In this document: in pieces, positions 25,045 to 34,892 of the stretch
Layout of the letters: each line of letters starts with the position of its first letter
Position numbering within the stretch: position 1 is the stretch's first letter
Source: Patiria pectinifera
Lineage: Eukaryota > Echinodermata > Asteroidea > Valvatida > Asterinidae
DNA: 64,000 nt
Direction: 5' to 3'
NCBI GenBank assembly: GCA_029964075.1
Contig: CM057142.1
Location: forward strand, 2,929,770-2,993,769
Made by a program: the position numbers and the translations under genes
The notes under the pieces: model-generated
Told to the model about the DNA's origin: nothing
Database searches by the model: none
The model's input: the letters and a program-made list of their open reading frames with translations, nothing else

Positions 25045-25675
25045 TGCATACCTATGTTCCCCAACAGCGATGTTCCCCAATACCGATGCTCCCCGAAATC
25101 CTTACCATATATCCCAAACCTATTAACCCTAACCCCTAACCCAAAGGTTGCAGACCAGTAAATCGGTCCGAAATTGCCTACGCCGGCCAAATCATGATTT
25201 GCATGCCCTCAAAATCTTCAGTTTTTGAGCATGCTGTGGGCCATGAACTTGAGGGTTTGTAAAGAAATATGGGTGGAAGCCGTGCACAGGACTGTGAGCT
25301 TGTAGTTCCGTTCAATTTGGATGAAATTTGGGCCTTAAAGCGCTCTATTTTGCAATGGAGTGTAGGCATCATTTTTCAAAATGGCGATGGGCTTCAGGAC
25401 TTTTTTCAGGGGTGATCATCTTCGGATGAAAATTTCTCCTAAAAGTCATCAGTTGACCCCCCAAAAATTGAAAAGAAAATGAAAGATGATGAAATAAGCT
25501 TTAATTTGATGTGTGTCTAGAACACTTCGGAGAGTTGTGAGTATTTTTTTCCAGAATTTCTGAAGTGGGAGCATTTACCATTGGAATCTATGGAAGTTTA
25601 TTTACTGGTCTGCAACCCTAAGGATTTCGGGGAACATCGGTATTGGGGAACATCGGGTAGACCCCGGTCGGATGC
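25045..25675. mobile_element. Dispersed repeat family A, copy 3, with terminal inverted repeats
   Basis: The left arm has GATGTTCCCCAATACCGATG and GGTTGCAGACCAGTAAAT; the right arm is the inverse, ending near TCGGGTAGACC. Between the arms, 25200-25600 is the reverse complement of the repeats at 15725 and 18325. The inverted arms show that family A is a non-autonomous DNA transposon. No coding capacity. Confidence 0.65.
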
Positions 25676-26358
25676 AGTGCGCAGTATCATGTCCTTCCGA
25701 ATACCAAAACGCTGATGAAGCCCTTTCTTTATAGTGAAATATATACGGCTACTTGTATCAGTCTGTTACACTGGCGGAGGTTGCGCACAATGTTATGAGC
25801 TTCCATGTCGGCTGAGGTGGCTGCAACATTATAGCTCCAGTTTGTGGTGAATGGTTTGGTCAAAATAATTACTTACTGGAACATTAAAGAAATTATGCAT
25901 AGATCTCATTCGTAACACAAACTTTACTGTTGTCTCACATCCAGCAATTAGAAATACTAGATAGCCATCTCGAAGCACTACCTGTTATTGAAATCGGTCA
26001 CTGTATCTGTGGAACAGATACTGTCTAGTGATAAGACTGGCAGAAGGAACTCCTGAAAGTGAAACAGAAGCTCCTTTTAAGGCCATTGTGTTTTGACAGT
26101 AATGGACACAAAACGACGCCTATATCCACAAAAGAAGGTCAAAAACAAAACTCTACCGGTACGAGAACAAGAGAAACATACCTGGCATGCTGATGGTGCG
26201 ATGAACTTTACATGTGCTGGCTTTAGGATCAGGACTAGATATACTAACGGGGCGCTAGACTCTTCTTCTTTTTTTGAAAAAAAGGGGTTCTGGCGCCCCA
26301 GTTACTGGGTCTACTTGCAAGACTTTATATAAGATGATCACCATATATAGGGAAAATC

Positions 26359-26868
26359 CAGTGATGTAGTCGAGTCCATCTCATCCGAATCTGCGCCAAG
26401 CTGAGTCCACGAAGACTCGAGTCAGAGCCGAGTCCGGTACCATTTTTGTCCGAGTCTAGCTCAAGTCCGGGTCCAACTTGTCAAGCCGGTCCGCGCCAAG
26501 TCCGAGTCCAGTCCCAAACGTTATTTTTTCCCTTTTGAGCAGAACACCAGTACAGTAGACTGAGAATTACAGTTAGTATCAAATCGGTCCCTTGCGTCTA
26601 CAGTGCCAGAGTATCTAAAAGATTTTTTTCCACATTCAAGAGTTAAAAGTGATCAGACAACAGACTTGGGACCGTCTTTAAACAACTTAAACTTTCAAGT
26701 TTAAAAACAGGTTTTTGAAATGGACTAGATTGGAGTCCGATCCGACGAATGTCCGAGTCAGCCTCGAGCCGAGCCAAAGCCGAGTCCTTGACTTGAGTCC
26801 AGCCGATCAAGACCGAGTCCCGAGTCCAAAAGAATATGCCGAGTCCGGACTCGAGTCCGCCATCACTG
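26359..26868. mobile_element. hAT-type MITE with perfect 8-bp target duplication
   Basis: The ends are CAGTGATG and CATCACTG. They are flanked by GGAAAATC at 26351-26358 and again at 26869-26876, a perfect 8-bp target-site duplication, the hAT hallmark (established knowledge). The subterminal regions are packed with degenerate copies of CGAGTCC in both arms, plausible transposase-binding repeats. 510 bp, no transposase frame. Confidence 0.85.
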
Positions 26869-27233
26869 GGAAAATCTCTCAAAATTAATTGGTTTCTCAC
26901 AGCCCCCCCCCACCCCCCCCCAAAAAAGAAAATTAAACAGAAGGTGAATGAGGGAAAACGTGCTTTGATATTACCATAGACATATATTACGGAAGGCACT
27001 GTTCGAGAACAACCAAAATGACATCGTCATACATCATGAATATTGGATTTAATCTTGAATATTCATTTATAAGATGGATCCGCCCATACAGTTTCGCCGC
27101 GAATTTTAACGTAGGGATGTGTTGACATCGTATTGTGCGGTAGGAAGATCATCATGCTGAAAATAATCCCGAGTCCGCTGTCAAATTGACGGTATCCTGG
27201 GAGTGGTTTTACTAGACTAAGGACGATCTGTTA

Positions 27234-27617
27234 GGCCAAAAAAAAAAAAGTCTCCGGTGTCTGGTATGGAGCTTGCCCAAAAAGTGGTGCGGCGACGCGG
27301 CTTTTTTTTTACCTGTTCTTTTTTTTCTTTCCTTTTTTTTGGCTTCAAATGTCGGCTGATGACTGCAAATGGTGCCCGACTAAACTTAGTGCAAATATAT
27401 GGGAGTCCAGAGATGCCACATAAATCTTATTCTCGATCATAACCCCATCTAAAAACACGTTCAAATTGTGCAGCAGCAGAATTCCAGTCAAACCAGTGAG
27501 TTTGGCGGTTTTGAAACATCATCTTGTATTGAAAAAAAAACTTTTTCATTTTGCCGACGCGCATGGCTACGGCGACGCGCGCGCATACCAGAAACCGGAG
27601 ACTTTTTTTTTTTGGCC
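27234..27617. mobile_element. PIF/Harbinger-type MITE, copy A
   Basis: Begins GGCCAAAAAAAA then GTCTCCGGTGTCTGGTA and ends with the inverse, TACCAGAAACCGGAGAC then poly-T GGCC. The flanks are TTA at 27231-27233 and 27618-27620, matching the 3-bp TWA target duplication of PIF/Harbinger elements. 384 bp, non-coding. A near-identical copy lies at 34893-35275. Confidence 0.8.
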
Positions 27618-27620
27618 TTA

Positions 27621-28205
27621 CTGACTGTGTATCAAATATTATTTGCTTTCAGTGTATTTCCGTTCACTCATGTTCGCAAGATAATTAAATCGGACCATTT
27701 TGTAGGCAGCCATTTTTAAAAATGTAGGTTTGCACATGACATACATGTAGTCTAGGGCCAAGGAATTTGTCAACCTACACGGTTGCTGTAATTTTGAAGA
27801 TGACAAAACTATGACCATTTTTGTTCTGTTCGTAAGGTTAAGTACATTTAAAACGTTTCTCAAATTTTATAGTATTTATTTAGGCCCTATTATTATTATT
27901 AATTTTTTTTGGGGGGGGGTGTTTTTAAAATTAATTGAAGTTTCAAACAGGAAGAATTATTGTGTTCTTGTGAAGATATAAAAGTATATGCATAAAATAC
28001 GAGCCCTTTAAATGAACCAGCCCACTCACTTCAATTCAATTCTGTGACATTTATATTTCGAGCATCTTAAATGAACAAGCTGCAAAATTGATCGGAAAAA
28101 TAAATGCACCAGGGTTAGCTGTAAAAAAAAAATGAAACGGGAACAATTTTTGTACCAGGTATTGTAAAAAAAAAAAATTAAACTTATAGAATTTTTGTAT
28201 AAACG
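27621..28205. other. Gene-free stretch
   Basis: AT-rich, with a T-run/G-run at about 27903-27920 and A-runs at 28120-28180. No exon or element end recognised. Confidence 0.35.
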
Positions 28206-28975
28206 ACAATGACGATAGCCGCCACCAAAATGACATGTCGCCCACCCAAATGAAGTGTCGTCAACCAAAATGACATGTTGTCAACCAAAATGACATGTCT
28301 TCCACCAAAATGTGTTGCCCACCAAAATGACATGTCTTCCACCAAAATGACATGTCTTCCACCAAAATGACATGTAGCCCACCAAAATGACGTGTCGCCC
28401 ACCAAAATGAAGTGTCGCCCACCAAAATGACGTGTCTTCCACCAAAATCACATGTACGTAGCCCACCAAATTAAATGACGTGTCGCCCACCAAATTGAAG
28501 TGTCGCCCACCAAAATGATGTGTCTTCCACCAAAATGACATGTAGCCCACCAAAATGACGTGTCGCCCACCAAAATGAAGTGTCGCCAACCAAAATGACG
28601 TGTCATCCACCAAAATGACATGTAGCCCACCAAAATGATGTGTCGCCCACCAAATAAAATGACGTGTCGCCAACCAAAATGACATGATGTAATTCCACCA
28701 AAATGACGTATGTATACCTGTCGTCAACCAAGATGACGTGTTCCACAAAATGACATGTACCCCCTAAAAATGCGGTGTCGCCAACCAAAATGACATATAT
28801 CACCAACCAAAATGATGTTTCACCCACCGAGTTGACGTGTTCCACAAAATTGAAGTGTCGCCAACCAAAATGACATTTCGCCAACCAAAATGACGTACGT
28901 GTCGTACGTCCACCAAAATGACGTGTCGTCCTCCAAAATGACATGTCGTCCACCGACAAAATGACATGTCTATAT
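28206..28975. repeat. Minisatellite, 20-bp unit, roughly 35-40 copies
   Basis: Tandem copies of a unit close to CCACCAAAATGACATGTCGC, with variants ending GTCTTCC, GTAGCCC or GTCGTCC and a few longer or shorter units. The AAAATGA core is kept in most units. The unit contains no stop codon on the minus strand, so overlapping repetitive frames (HFGGRHVILVG-like) appear in all three minus frames; these are not genes. Confidence 0.9.
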
Positions 28976-29599
28976 ATAGAAATGTCATAGAATCATTTCT
29001 TCATGCATGGTGTAAATAAATCCACCAACTAAAATAGTCTCGTCAACATGGGGGAATGGTCTCAAACGCAAAACCCAGTGCCAATATTATAGGTTGGATT
29101 TTATTAACTTCTTTATTAGATAATTTTGTAATATTAGGCAATATACAATACAGGCAGACAGGTCAATTCCCTTTAACATTTAATGGGCCTAAATTCATTA
29201 CTTCTACCTCATCCGGACTCGTTCAGTCACGGAGAAAAGGTGTACATGTACATGTACAATATCTGTACAGCAAATTTTACGTTATAAATATTCACACATG
29301 ACGACATGTAAATTATCATATTTGAATATGCACAAGTATGACGATGTCATTTTGGTGGTTCTCCATAAGTGCTTACCATATATTTTAGGTTCTTTATGTC
29401 TATGATTACACTCGAGTATTGGAGCGCCACCAAGTGGTAGAATTTGACCAGGGTTGAAAATGGCTGCCTCCACGGATTAGAAATGAACTAGTAGTAGTAC
29501 TCAGTTGGCACCTGGTTCCCCTTCTGCTTTCATCAAAGAGTATTTGTGAGGAGTTCCGGGTTATATAGCATGTAACAACTGATATTAGTACATGTCAAT
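28976..29599. other. Gene-free stretch
   Basis: No exon or element end recognised. A TACATGTA cluster lies at about 29240-29256. The phrase AATGACATGTC just before 28976 is the last minisatellite echo. Confidence 0.35.
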
Positions 29600-30666
29600 C
29601 TAGCCCCTTAATGTGGCCAATTTACTGGACTACCTCCGTAAATAAAGGCATGAGTGACATGTACAAAAACATGTCGAACTTTGTGAAGTTTGTCAAATTT
29701 TGATTTTCACATTTAGGCTTAGTTTGTAGTGTATTTTTGCTTTAGAAGCATGCTTTAGAAGCATACTTACCCTCTTTATAGGCTAATCAGAAAGTGCTGC
29801 CTTTTTTCAGATGTCTAATTTTCGTGAAATTTCATGTTGAAATTTTAAGATAGTGGATATTTTGCCGGAGGTAATGACGGCACACTAACGTTTACTAAAG
29901 GTTTGCCGGCGGCAATTCATATCAACAGAGGGCGCTGTGCTCTTTAAGATAGGGCTGAATTATAAGATGTATTAAATTCCGACCAAAAGTTGTGTAGCAC
30001 GTTTGGTGTAGTGGTTAAGCAAAGGCTCTAGTGACCGGGATGACTCGCGTTCGATCCCGACCGCACCACATTTTTAAGTTGTTTTTTTTCCCATCCCCAA
30101 ATAAATAAGAATATTCTTCTTTTATTATTTTAACATGTCTCAAACATTTTTTTGCAGAGTATTACATTTTCTTTTTGAGATTTGTGGCTCTGGAGGATTT
30201 TTTTTAAAAGGGAAATAAAGTCCGAAATTATAAAATGGTCTGAATCCCATCTTGTGAATACGAGGTTACAGCGATAATATTGGCATGGGGCCAAACTAAA
30301 ATTTGTCACCGGAAAATGTTCAAGTACAAAAAAACAGTAACTGCGCATGTTCAGTGCATATCCGGCAAACTAACGTTTACTAAAGGTTTGCCGTCTCCGG
30401 CAAAATATCCACTGCCAAATTTTAATACACAAACGTGTGCAAACGAATCTGGAAATTCCACGAAAATTAGACATCTGAAAAAGGCAGCACTTTCTGATTA
30501 GCCTATAAAGAGGGTGAGTATGCTTCTAAAGCAAAACAAACCCCTACAAACTAAGCCTAAATGTCAAAATCAAATTTCGCAAAGTTCAACATGTTTTTGT
30601 ACATGATGGAAGTGTGGCCTTTATTTACGGAGGTAGTCCAGTAAATTGGCCACATTTATGGGGCTA
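29600..30666. mobile_element. Foldback element with about 290-bp inverted arms
   Basis: The left arm (29600-29900) starts CTAGCCCCTTAATGTGGCCA. The right arm (about 30360-30666) ends TGGCCACATTTATGGGGCTAG. Both arms share GACTACCTCCGTAAATAAAG, the block around AGACATCTGAAAAAGGCAGC, and GCCGGAGGTA/TCCGGCA-type inner ends. It overlaps a second inverted pair, described separately. Non-coding. Confidence 0.7.
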
Positions 30667-31190
30667 GTACTAGGCTAACCATGCAACGTCAGTGAACATT
30701 AAGTCGGATCTGTCTTTCTTTTTCTAGTGAACGATAATACATTGCCGGATTGGCACTGATCATGCGCAGTGACTGTTTTTGGGACTTAGTCTAGAAATTT
30801 TACCGTGACAAATCTTAGTCTGGTTCTGCACCAACATTGTCATTGTCACTCCGTATTCACGAGATGGGAATCAGACCATTTTACAATTTCAGACTTAAGG
30901 CCCATTTTCCTTTTTTTTTAAATCCTCCAGAGCCAGGAATCAGAAAAAAATAAAATGTTATTCTCTGCAATTAAATGTTGGAGTCAATTTAAAATGATAA
31001 AAGAAGCTACTCTTAATTTCTTGGGATGTAAAAAAAAAAATGAAAATGTTGATAGCCGGGCTTCAACTAGGAATCTGTCGCTCATAAGATCATCCACTTA
31101 ATCGGCCATAGGTGCTGCACAAACGATGGTGTTAAATTAATACATTTTATAATGTAGGCCTACTCGTATACGCGTCAAAGAGGGCGCTGT
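29940..31190. repeat. Second inverted-repeat pair interleaved with the foldback element
   Basis: The left arm at about 29930-30320 matches the reverse complement of about 30790-31190. Both contain AGAGGGCGCTGT, a TGTAGCAC or TGCAGCAC tRNA-like start, a GGCTCTGGAGGATTTTT-type block and a block ending AATGGTCTGA-TCCCAT. The arms are more diverged than those of the 29600-30666 pair. The order is A, B, A-inverse, B-inverse, so the two foldbacks are interleaved, not nested. Confidence 0.6.
29997..30068 (+). repeat. tRNA-like sequence with Pol III A and B boxes
   Basis: TTGGTGTAGTGGTTA (from about 30003) and GTTCGATCCCG (from about 30050) match Pol III box A and box B, at SINE-like spacing. The T-stem and acceptor stem do not pair well, so I reject a functional tRNA and read it as the head of a tRNA-derived SINE. 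It is part of the interleaved inverted-repeat structure. Confidence 0.5.
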
Positions 31191-31291
31191 ACAATCGTTT
31201 ATTGAAAGAAATTCGGTGCCTTCTTACCTTAATTGTAAACACTTTGCAGTTTTAGTGAAAAGCTGTTTTTATACACTTTGCAGAAGTAACA

Positions 31292-31526
31292 ATGGAAAAG
31301 GACGTAAATGACGGTGAAGAGGGCCAACAGTCTTGGTATAGGCGACAGCAGAAGCAGTTCCGTGAGGAGGTTGACGATTTCAGCTTGGAGGATTGCAAGG
31401 GTTGCAGATTCATTGGTGGAGGCGGCATGATAGGGGCTGGACTTTATGTCGCTTACGTTGGCTACAATCGGGCCAGCAGGTTGGGCCGAAGATGGGGCTT
31501 CATCCCGTCCACCTTGGCTGGATCAG
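31292..31526 (+). CDS. DMAC1: DMAC1-like exon 1
   Basis: Codes for residues 1-78 plus one base; ends GGATCAG before GTATGC. Contains the Cx2C motif and first membrane helix. Confidence 0.75.
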
Positions 31527-32514
31527 GTATGCAGCATATCGAGGCTTAGCTGAAGAACTTACACACAACTGTCTCGCCTACCTGTGGTGAAATTAACATG
31601 GGGTCCAACGTAAGCAGAACCGGGTTCCATCCAACACGGGTAGGCAAGGCATACCGTTCATAAACAAAGCAACTCCATTTTGAAATTGGAATAAGCGGCG
31701 GGAAAAAGTGGCTTTTTTTGGGAGGGGGGGGGTAAAACATGAAAGCAACAAAAACAGTCGGAGAATACAACTGTGCTGTTAAGGCCACAAAAAAAAATTA
31801 TTCGGTCTCTGGTCAGACCAAAGTTCCTGAATTGACGCGGCGACGTAGTAATTTTTTTTTTTTTTGCTTTTTTTTTTTCTTCAAGCTTGGATTGTACAGA
31901 CAAGGTGAGGTACTATTTTGCTTTTTTGGTGTCCTCATGTACATTGGTGTCCTTCATAATTGGCTTGGTGCTCTCGGTCATTTGCCTTGGTGCTCTCGAT
32001 CATTTGCCGTTGTGCAATTTCCCATTCCTTGGTGCTCTTTGGTAAAAAAAAAATGAGGAGGTGCGCAATAGAGGGCGCTGTTGGAGCTACCGCGGAACAT
32101 TTTGGAAAAAAAAAATTGACGCGCATGATTAAAATCGATGCGCGTGCTGACCAGAGACCGACTTATTTTATTTTTTTTTTGCCAAATGGTAATGTAGATA
32201 TCATTATTTTGTCTCTATTGATATTAGCCTTGATGGTTCTTGGGTTAACGAGACTCTCTGGCCGTAATCCCTTCTCATCAAGTGGCAATTCTGTCGGAAT
32301 CGATGCCTTGGAACCCATCAAGGAAATGATCTCCAAGAGCCAAGCCCGATCTGAACTGTGGAGGAAACTGCAGGATCAGAAGCAGACAGAAAAGCCAGAA
32401 CACATGCAGGAAAAGCAGGGAGGGGTAGAACAGATTGGACAGCAGGAGAAGTCAGATAGTAGGCAGCAAGACAAAGACTCAAGTGCTCCCAAGGGCAAAG
32501 CAGAGCCGAGTTGA
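31292..32514 (+). CDS. DMAC1: DMAC1 (TMEM261)-like mitochondrial complex I assembly protein, two exons
   Basis: Exons 31292-31526 and 32198-32514 join in phase (donor CAG|GTATGC, acceptor AATGTAG|AT; the split codon gives Asp79) into 183 residues. Family evidence: a Cx2C motif C35-K-G-C38 directly before a glycine-rich membrane helix (about 40-58, FIGGGGMIGAGLYVAYVGY), as in vertebrate DMAC1, then a second hydrophobic helix at about 79-98. Known family role: assembly of the distal membrane arm of respiratory complex I in the inner mitochondrial membrane. The C-terminal tail of about 80 residues, rich in Gln, Lys, Glu and Ser, is longer than in the vertebrate protein. The N-terminus is acidic. 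The intron (31527-32197) contains a Harbinger-type MITE ending 14 bp before the acceptor. A possible AATAAA lies at 32819-32824. Orthology rests mainly on the Cx2C-helix block; exon 2 is well supported by phase but not by motif. Confidence 0.7.
31783..32183. mobile_element. Harbinger-type MITE, diverged copy C, in the DMAC1-like intron
   Basis: Begins GGCCACAAAAAAAAATTATT then CGGTCTCTGGTCAGAC and ends with the inverse GACCAGAGACCGACTTATTT then a T-run and GCC. TAA precedes it at 31780-31782; AAA follows, so the target duplication is imperfect. The interior has three tandem copies of a TTGGTGCTCTCGATCATTTG-like unit. Same terminal layout as 27234-27617 and 34893-35275 but diverged. Confidence 0.6.
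32198..32514 (+). CDS. DMAC1: DMAC1-like exon 2
   Basis: Begins after AATGTAG and completes the split codon as GAT. Codes for the second membrane helix (IIILSLLILALMVLGL) and the charged tail; stop TGA at 32512-32514. The frame also stays open upstream through the MITE, but that part is not coding. Confidence 0.65.
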
Positions 32515-32620
32515 TACCCATCCACAGCTGTCTTGATGTTATGAAATCAAATGTGTTGCTGACGATGGTGAAACATTGTGCATTTCTTCTATGGAGGACA
32601 AAAAGTGGACATCTGCTTTT

Positions 32621-32650
32621 ATCTGCTTTTCTGCTTTCAGAAAAGCAGAT
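32621..32650 (+). other. Perfect 13-bp hairpin in the DMAC1-like 3' region
   Basis: ATCTGCTTTTCTG (32621-32633), loop CTTT, then the exact complement at 32638-32650. It is preceded by another ATCTGCTTTT copy. It lies between the stop codon and the candidate poly-A signal, so it would be in the 3' untranslated region. Confidence 0.7.
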
Positions 32651-33714
32651 TGAATGTTTTTGAAGGATCAATTTTTATGTTATTGGACTCACCCATGTTC
32701 ATGAAGTTAGCGATGTTTAAAACCAACAGGAGTGTTGCAGATAAAGTGCTTGGTTTTGATTTGGGGGGGGGGGGATTTTTGGGTAGAATGACGATTCAGA
32801 TGACAAACCCATCACGAAAATAAAAATATAAATAGCCATCACCATGATTCGCAAGGCTTCAACCAAAAAATGCACAAGAAAATTGCACTTTATACCAAAC
32901 AATACTGTGAAATTAGCCTTATATACCAAATTGCTTTTCTAAAAAGTGATCAGAAAAAGCAAATGTCAGGCCACAAATAATTTGAAAATCATACAGTATA
33001 CATTTATGATGGATCAGATGGAGTCCCATACCATGGTAGGCTTTGACGTTTCAGACAATTTCCTCATGCAGTGTCAACCCCTTTGTTAACAAGCTTCAAA
33101 TCCTTCAAGTTAAAAACTGGTACTTTTACCTTAAAAATGTTTGCTGTTGAACCCTTGTGAACAACTTCAGTGTCGTGAAATTTTGTCCGAAAGTAAAAAC
33201 AGTGGCGTCCGGGATGTGGGCACAAAATCAGCCGAGTGCTCCCTAATGTGGCGCACCAGAACAAATCTCAGAATTTTCATAGTGAAAAGAGCATTTGTGG
33301 CGTATTTTAAAAGGGTTCACTGCGCACTTCAAAATAAATTCAGAAAATCGCTCCTGATTAAAAATTTTCTATAATATTTGTAATTGGTAGATTAGCACAA
33401 GGTTTTTGAACAGGAATGTTTAGAGCTAGGGGACATCAAGAATATTTTCCACAACTAAACATGGGCAGATTTTGTAGGGGATGTCACATTGAAAAGTGGA
33501 TAACCTTTGAATTGATAGAAAAATTAGCAATTTAAAATCAAATTCTATATTTCGGGGTGATGCTCAAAAATAGCACAGGGAGAGAAACAAGCATTTGTTT
33601 CTTTGTGTCTTGCTCATTCTCTTCGAGTAAGAAGATACATTGAATTGTATTCAGACACGAGTCTGTAAAAAGGACTACATTCGGGCATTTAAAAGTTTTT
33701 GTTGAGTTTTCTGA
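32651..33714. other. 3' region of the DMAC1-like gene and gene-free DNA
   Basis: Contains a G-run at 32762-32773 and a candidate AATAAA at 32819-32824. Bases 33060-33370 have open frames on both strands but no domain. No further gene called. Confidence 0.35.
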
Positions 33715-33718
33715 TTAA

Positions 33719-34236
33719 AGGGAAGATACAACATTTGCAAACATCAAAAAATGAAATGATCAAATTATCACAAAATACCTTACTGGATTGTTAAGGAATG
33801 ACAGTCTAAAGCATCCTGTAAAATCGTGGCTCCTGGTGTGCTGGTATTTTCAAGAAAAAACTGTATTTTTCCAACGCTGGTCGGCCGACCAGCGTTGGAG
33901 AAAACTGGCCTTTTTTCAACAACTGCTCTTTATTTTTTGTATTTAGTTATTCCGCATTTTCTTTGCAGTTGATTACACACCTGCGAAGGGGTACAAGCCA
34001 GCTAGACTGATTCTCTGAACTTACAATTCCCCAAAGTTTATAAATTGCTCCCTTTCATCTTAAGTGGAGTCAGGGAACCAGACTACAAGAACATGATTGG
34101 TTTTCTTGGTTTTTCCAGCATCTACAACCCCAAAATGTGAAACAAGTCAGTTTAACAATTTTTGCTATAACATACTAATCCTCCAAATCCATTTATTTCT
34201 AAAAATTACAGCAAAAGCAAATGTTGTACATTCCCT
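33719..34236. mobile_element. TTAA-flanked MITE (piggyBac/Kolobok-type target) with a central perfect palindrome
   Basis: Ends AGGGAAGATACAACATTTGC and the near-inverse GCAAATGTTGTACATTCCCT. Flanked by TTAA at 33715-33718 and 34237-34240. At 33870-33899 there is a perfect 30-bp palindrome with half-site TCCAACGCTGGTCGG. No coding frame. Confidence 0.7.
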
Positions 34237-34430
34237 TTAACTTGGACTAAGAAAGTGGTTAACTCCTAACTGTAGTACCCGAAACCGCCTGAGCACTCAA
34301 TAGTTTTATTGATTTTTCAGTGAATAAATACAATGTAATACAATGTAGTCACTGGTGTTTTTAACAAGCTTGATGTCTGGGAAATTGGAAGATTGACAAA
34401 AGTGTACATGTAAATGGGGGGTCCGCTCAT

Positions 34431-34620
34431 AAGTCCGACGCCTCAAAGGTCCGACGCCTCATTAATTTCGGACTTATGAGGCGTCGGACTTATGAGGCAT
34501 AATTCCGCCTCATAGGTCCGACGCAGCATAAGTCCGACGCCTCATAGCTCCGACGCCTCATAAGTTCTGAACAGCATTTGTCCATTGTCGGACAGGAGGC
34601 GTCGGACTTATGATACGGCC
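34431..34620. repeat. Cluster of TCCGACGC modules in both orientations
   Basis: Seven exact copies of the octamer TCCGACGC or its complement within about 190 bp, most extended to ATAAGTCCGACGCCTCAT. The outer ends are inverted relative to each other (GGTCCGCTCATAAGTCCGAC against the inverse at the right). Five modules point one way and two the other. Probably a small foldback element with internal binding-site-like repeats; non-coding. Confidence 0.7.
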
Positions 34621-34892
34621 AAAATGGACAAATGAGAAATAAATGAGAAATAAAGGCCTTTTTATGGATAGCACAATCACTTTGTTTCATTGCTAATTGT
34701 ATGATAAGAATGCAGCAGTGTTTTTATATTACAGTCCCCTAATGTGGCGCACTTCAATTTTTTTCCCCCGTGACTTTCTTCATGCAGTGTTCCCAAACAT
34801 CTTTGTTGATGAGCGTCAACTTAAAGTGTTTTTAGGTGTTATACCGGAATTCAAAAAGGGTGCCCTTTAAACAGATACAAGAAACCCCCTAA

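Noticed and set aside
28184..28988. Repetitive proteins with HFGGRHVILVG motifs on the minus strand
   Set aside because: They are translations of the 20-bp minisatellite and appear in all three minus frames at once; no start context, splice site or domain.
30000..30066. Functional tRNA gene
   Set aside because: T-stem arms do not pair and the segment belongs to an inverted repeat.
31960..32196. N-terminal part of the 184-residue frame containing DMAC1-like exon 2
   Set aside because: It lies in a Harbinger-type MITE; the in-phase splice from 31526 to 32198 gives a better protein.
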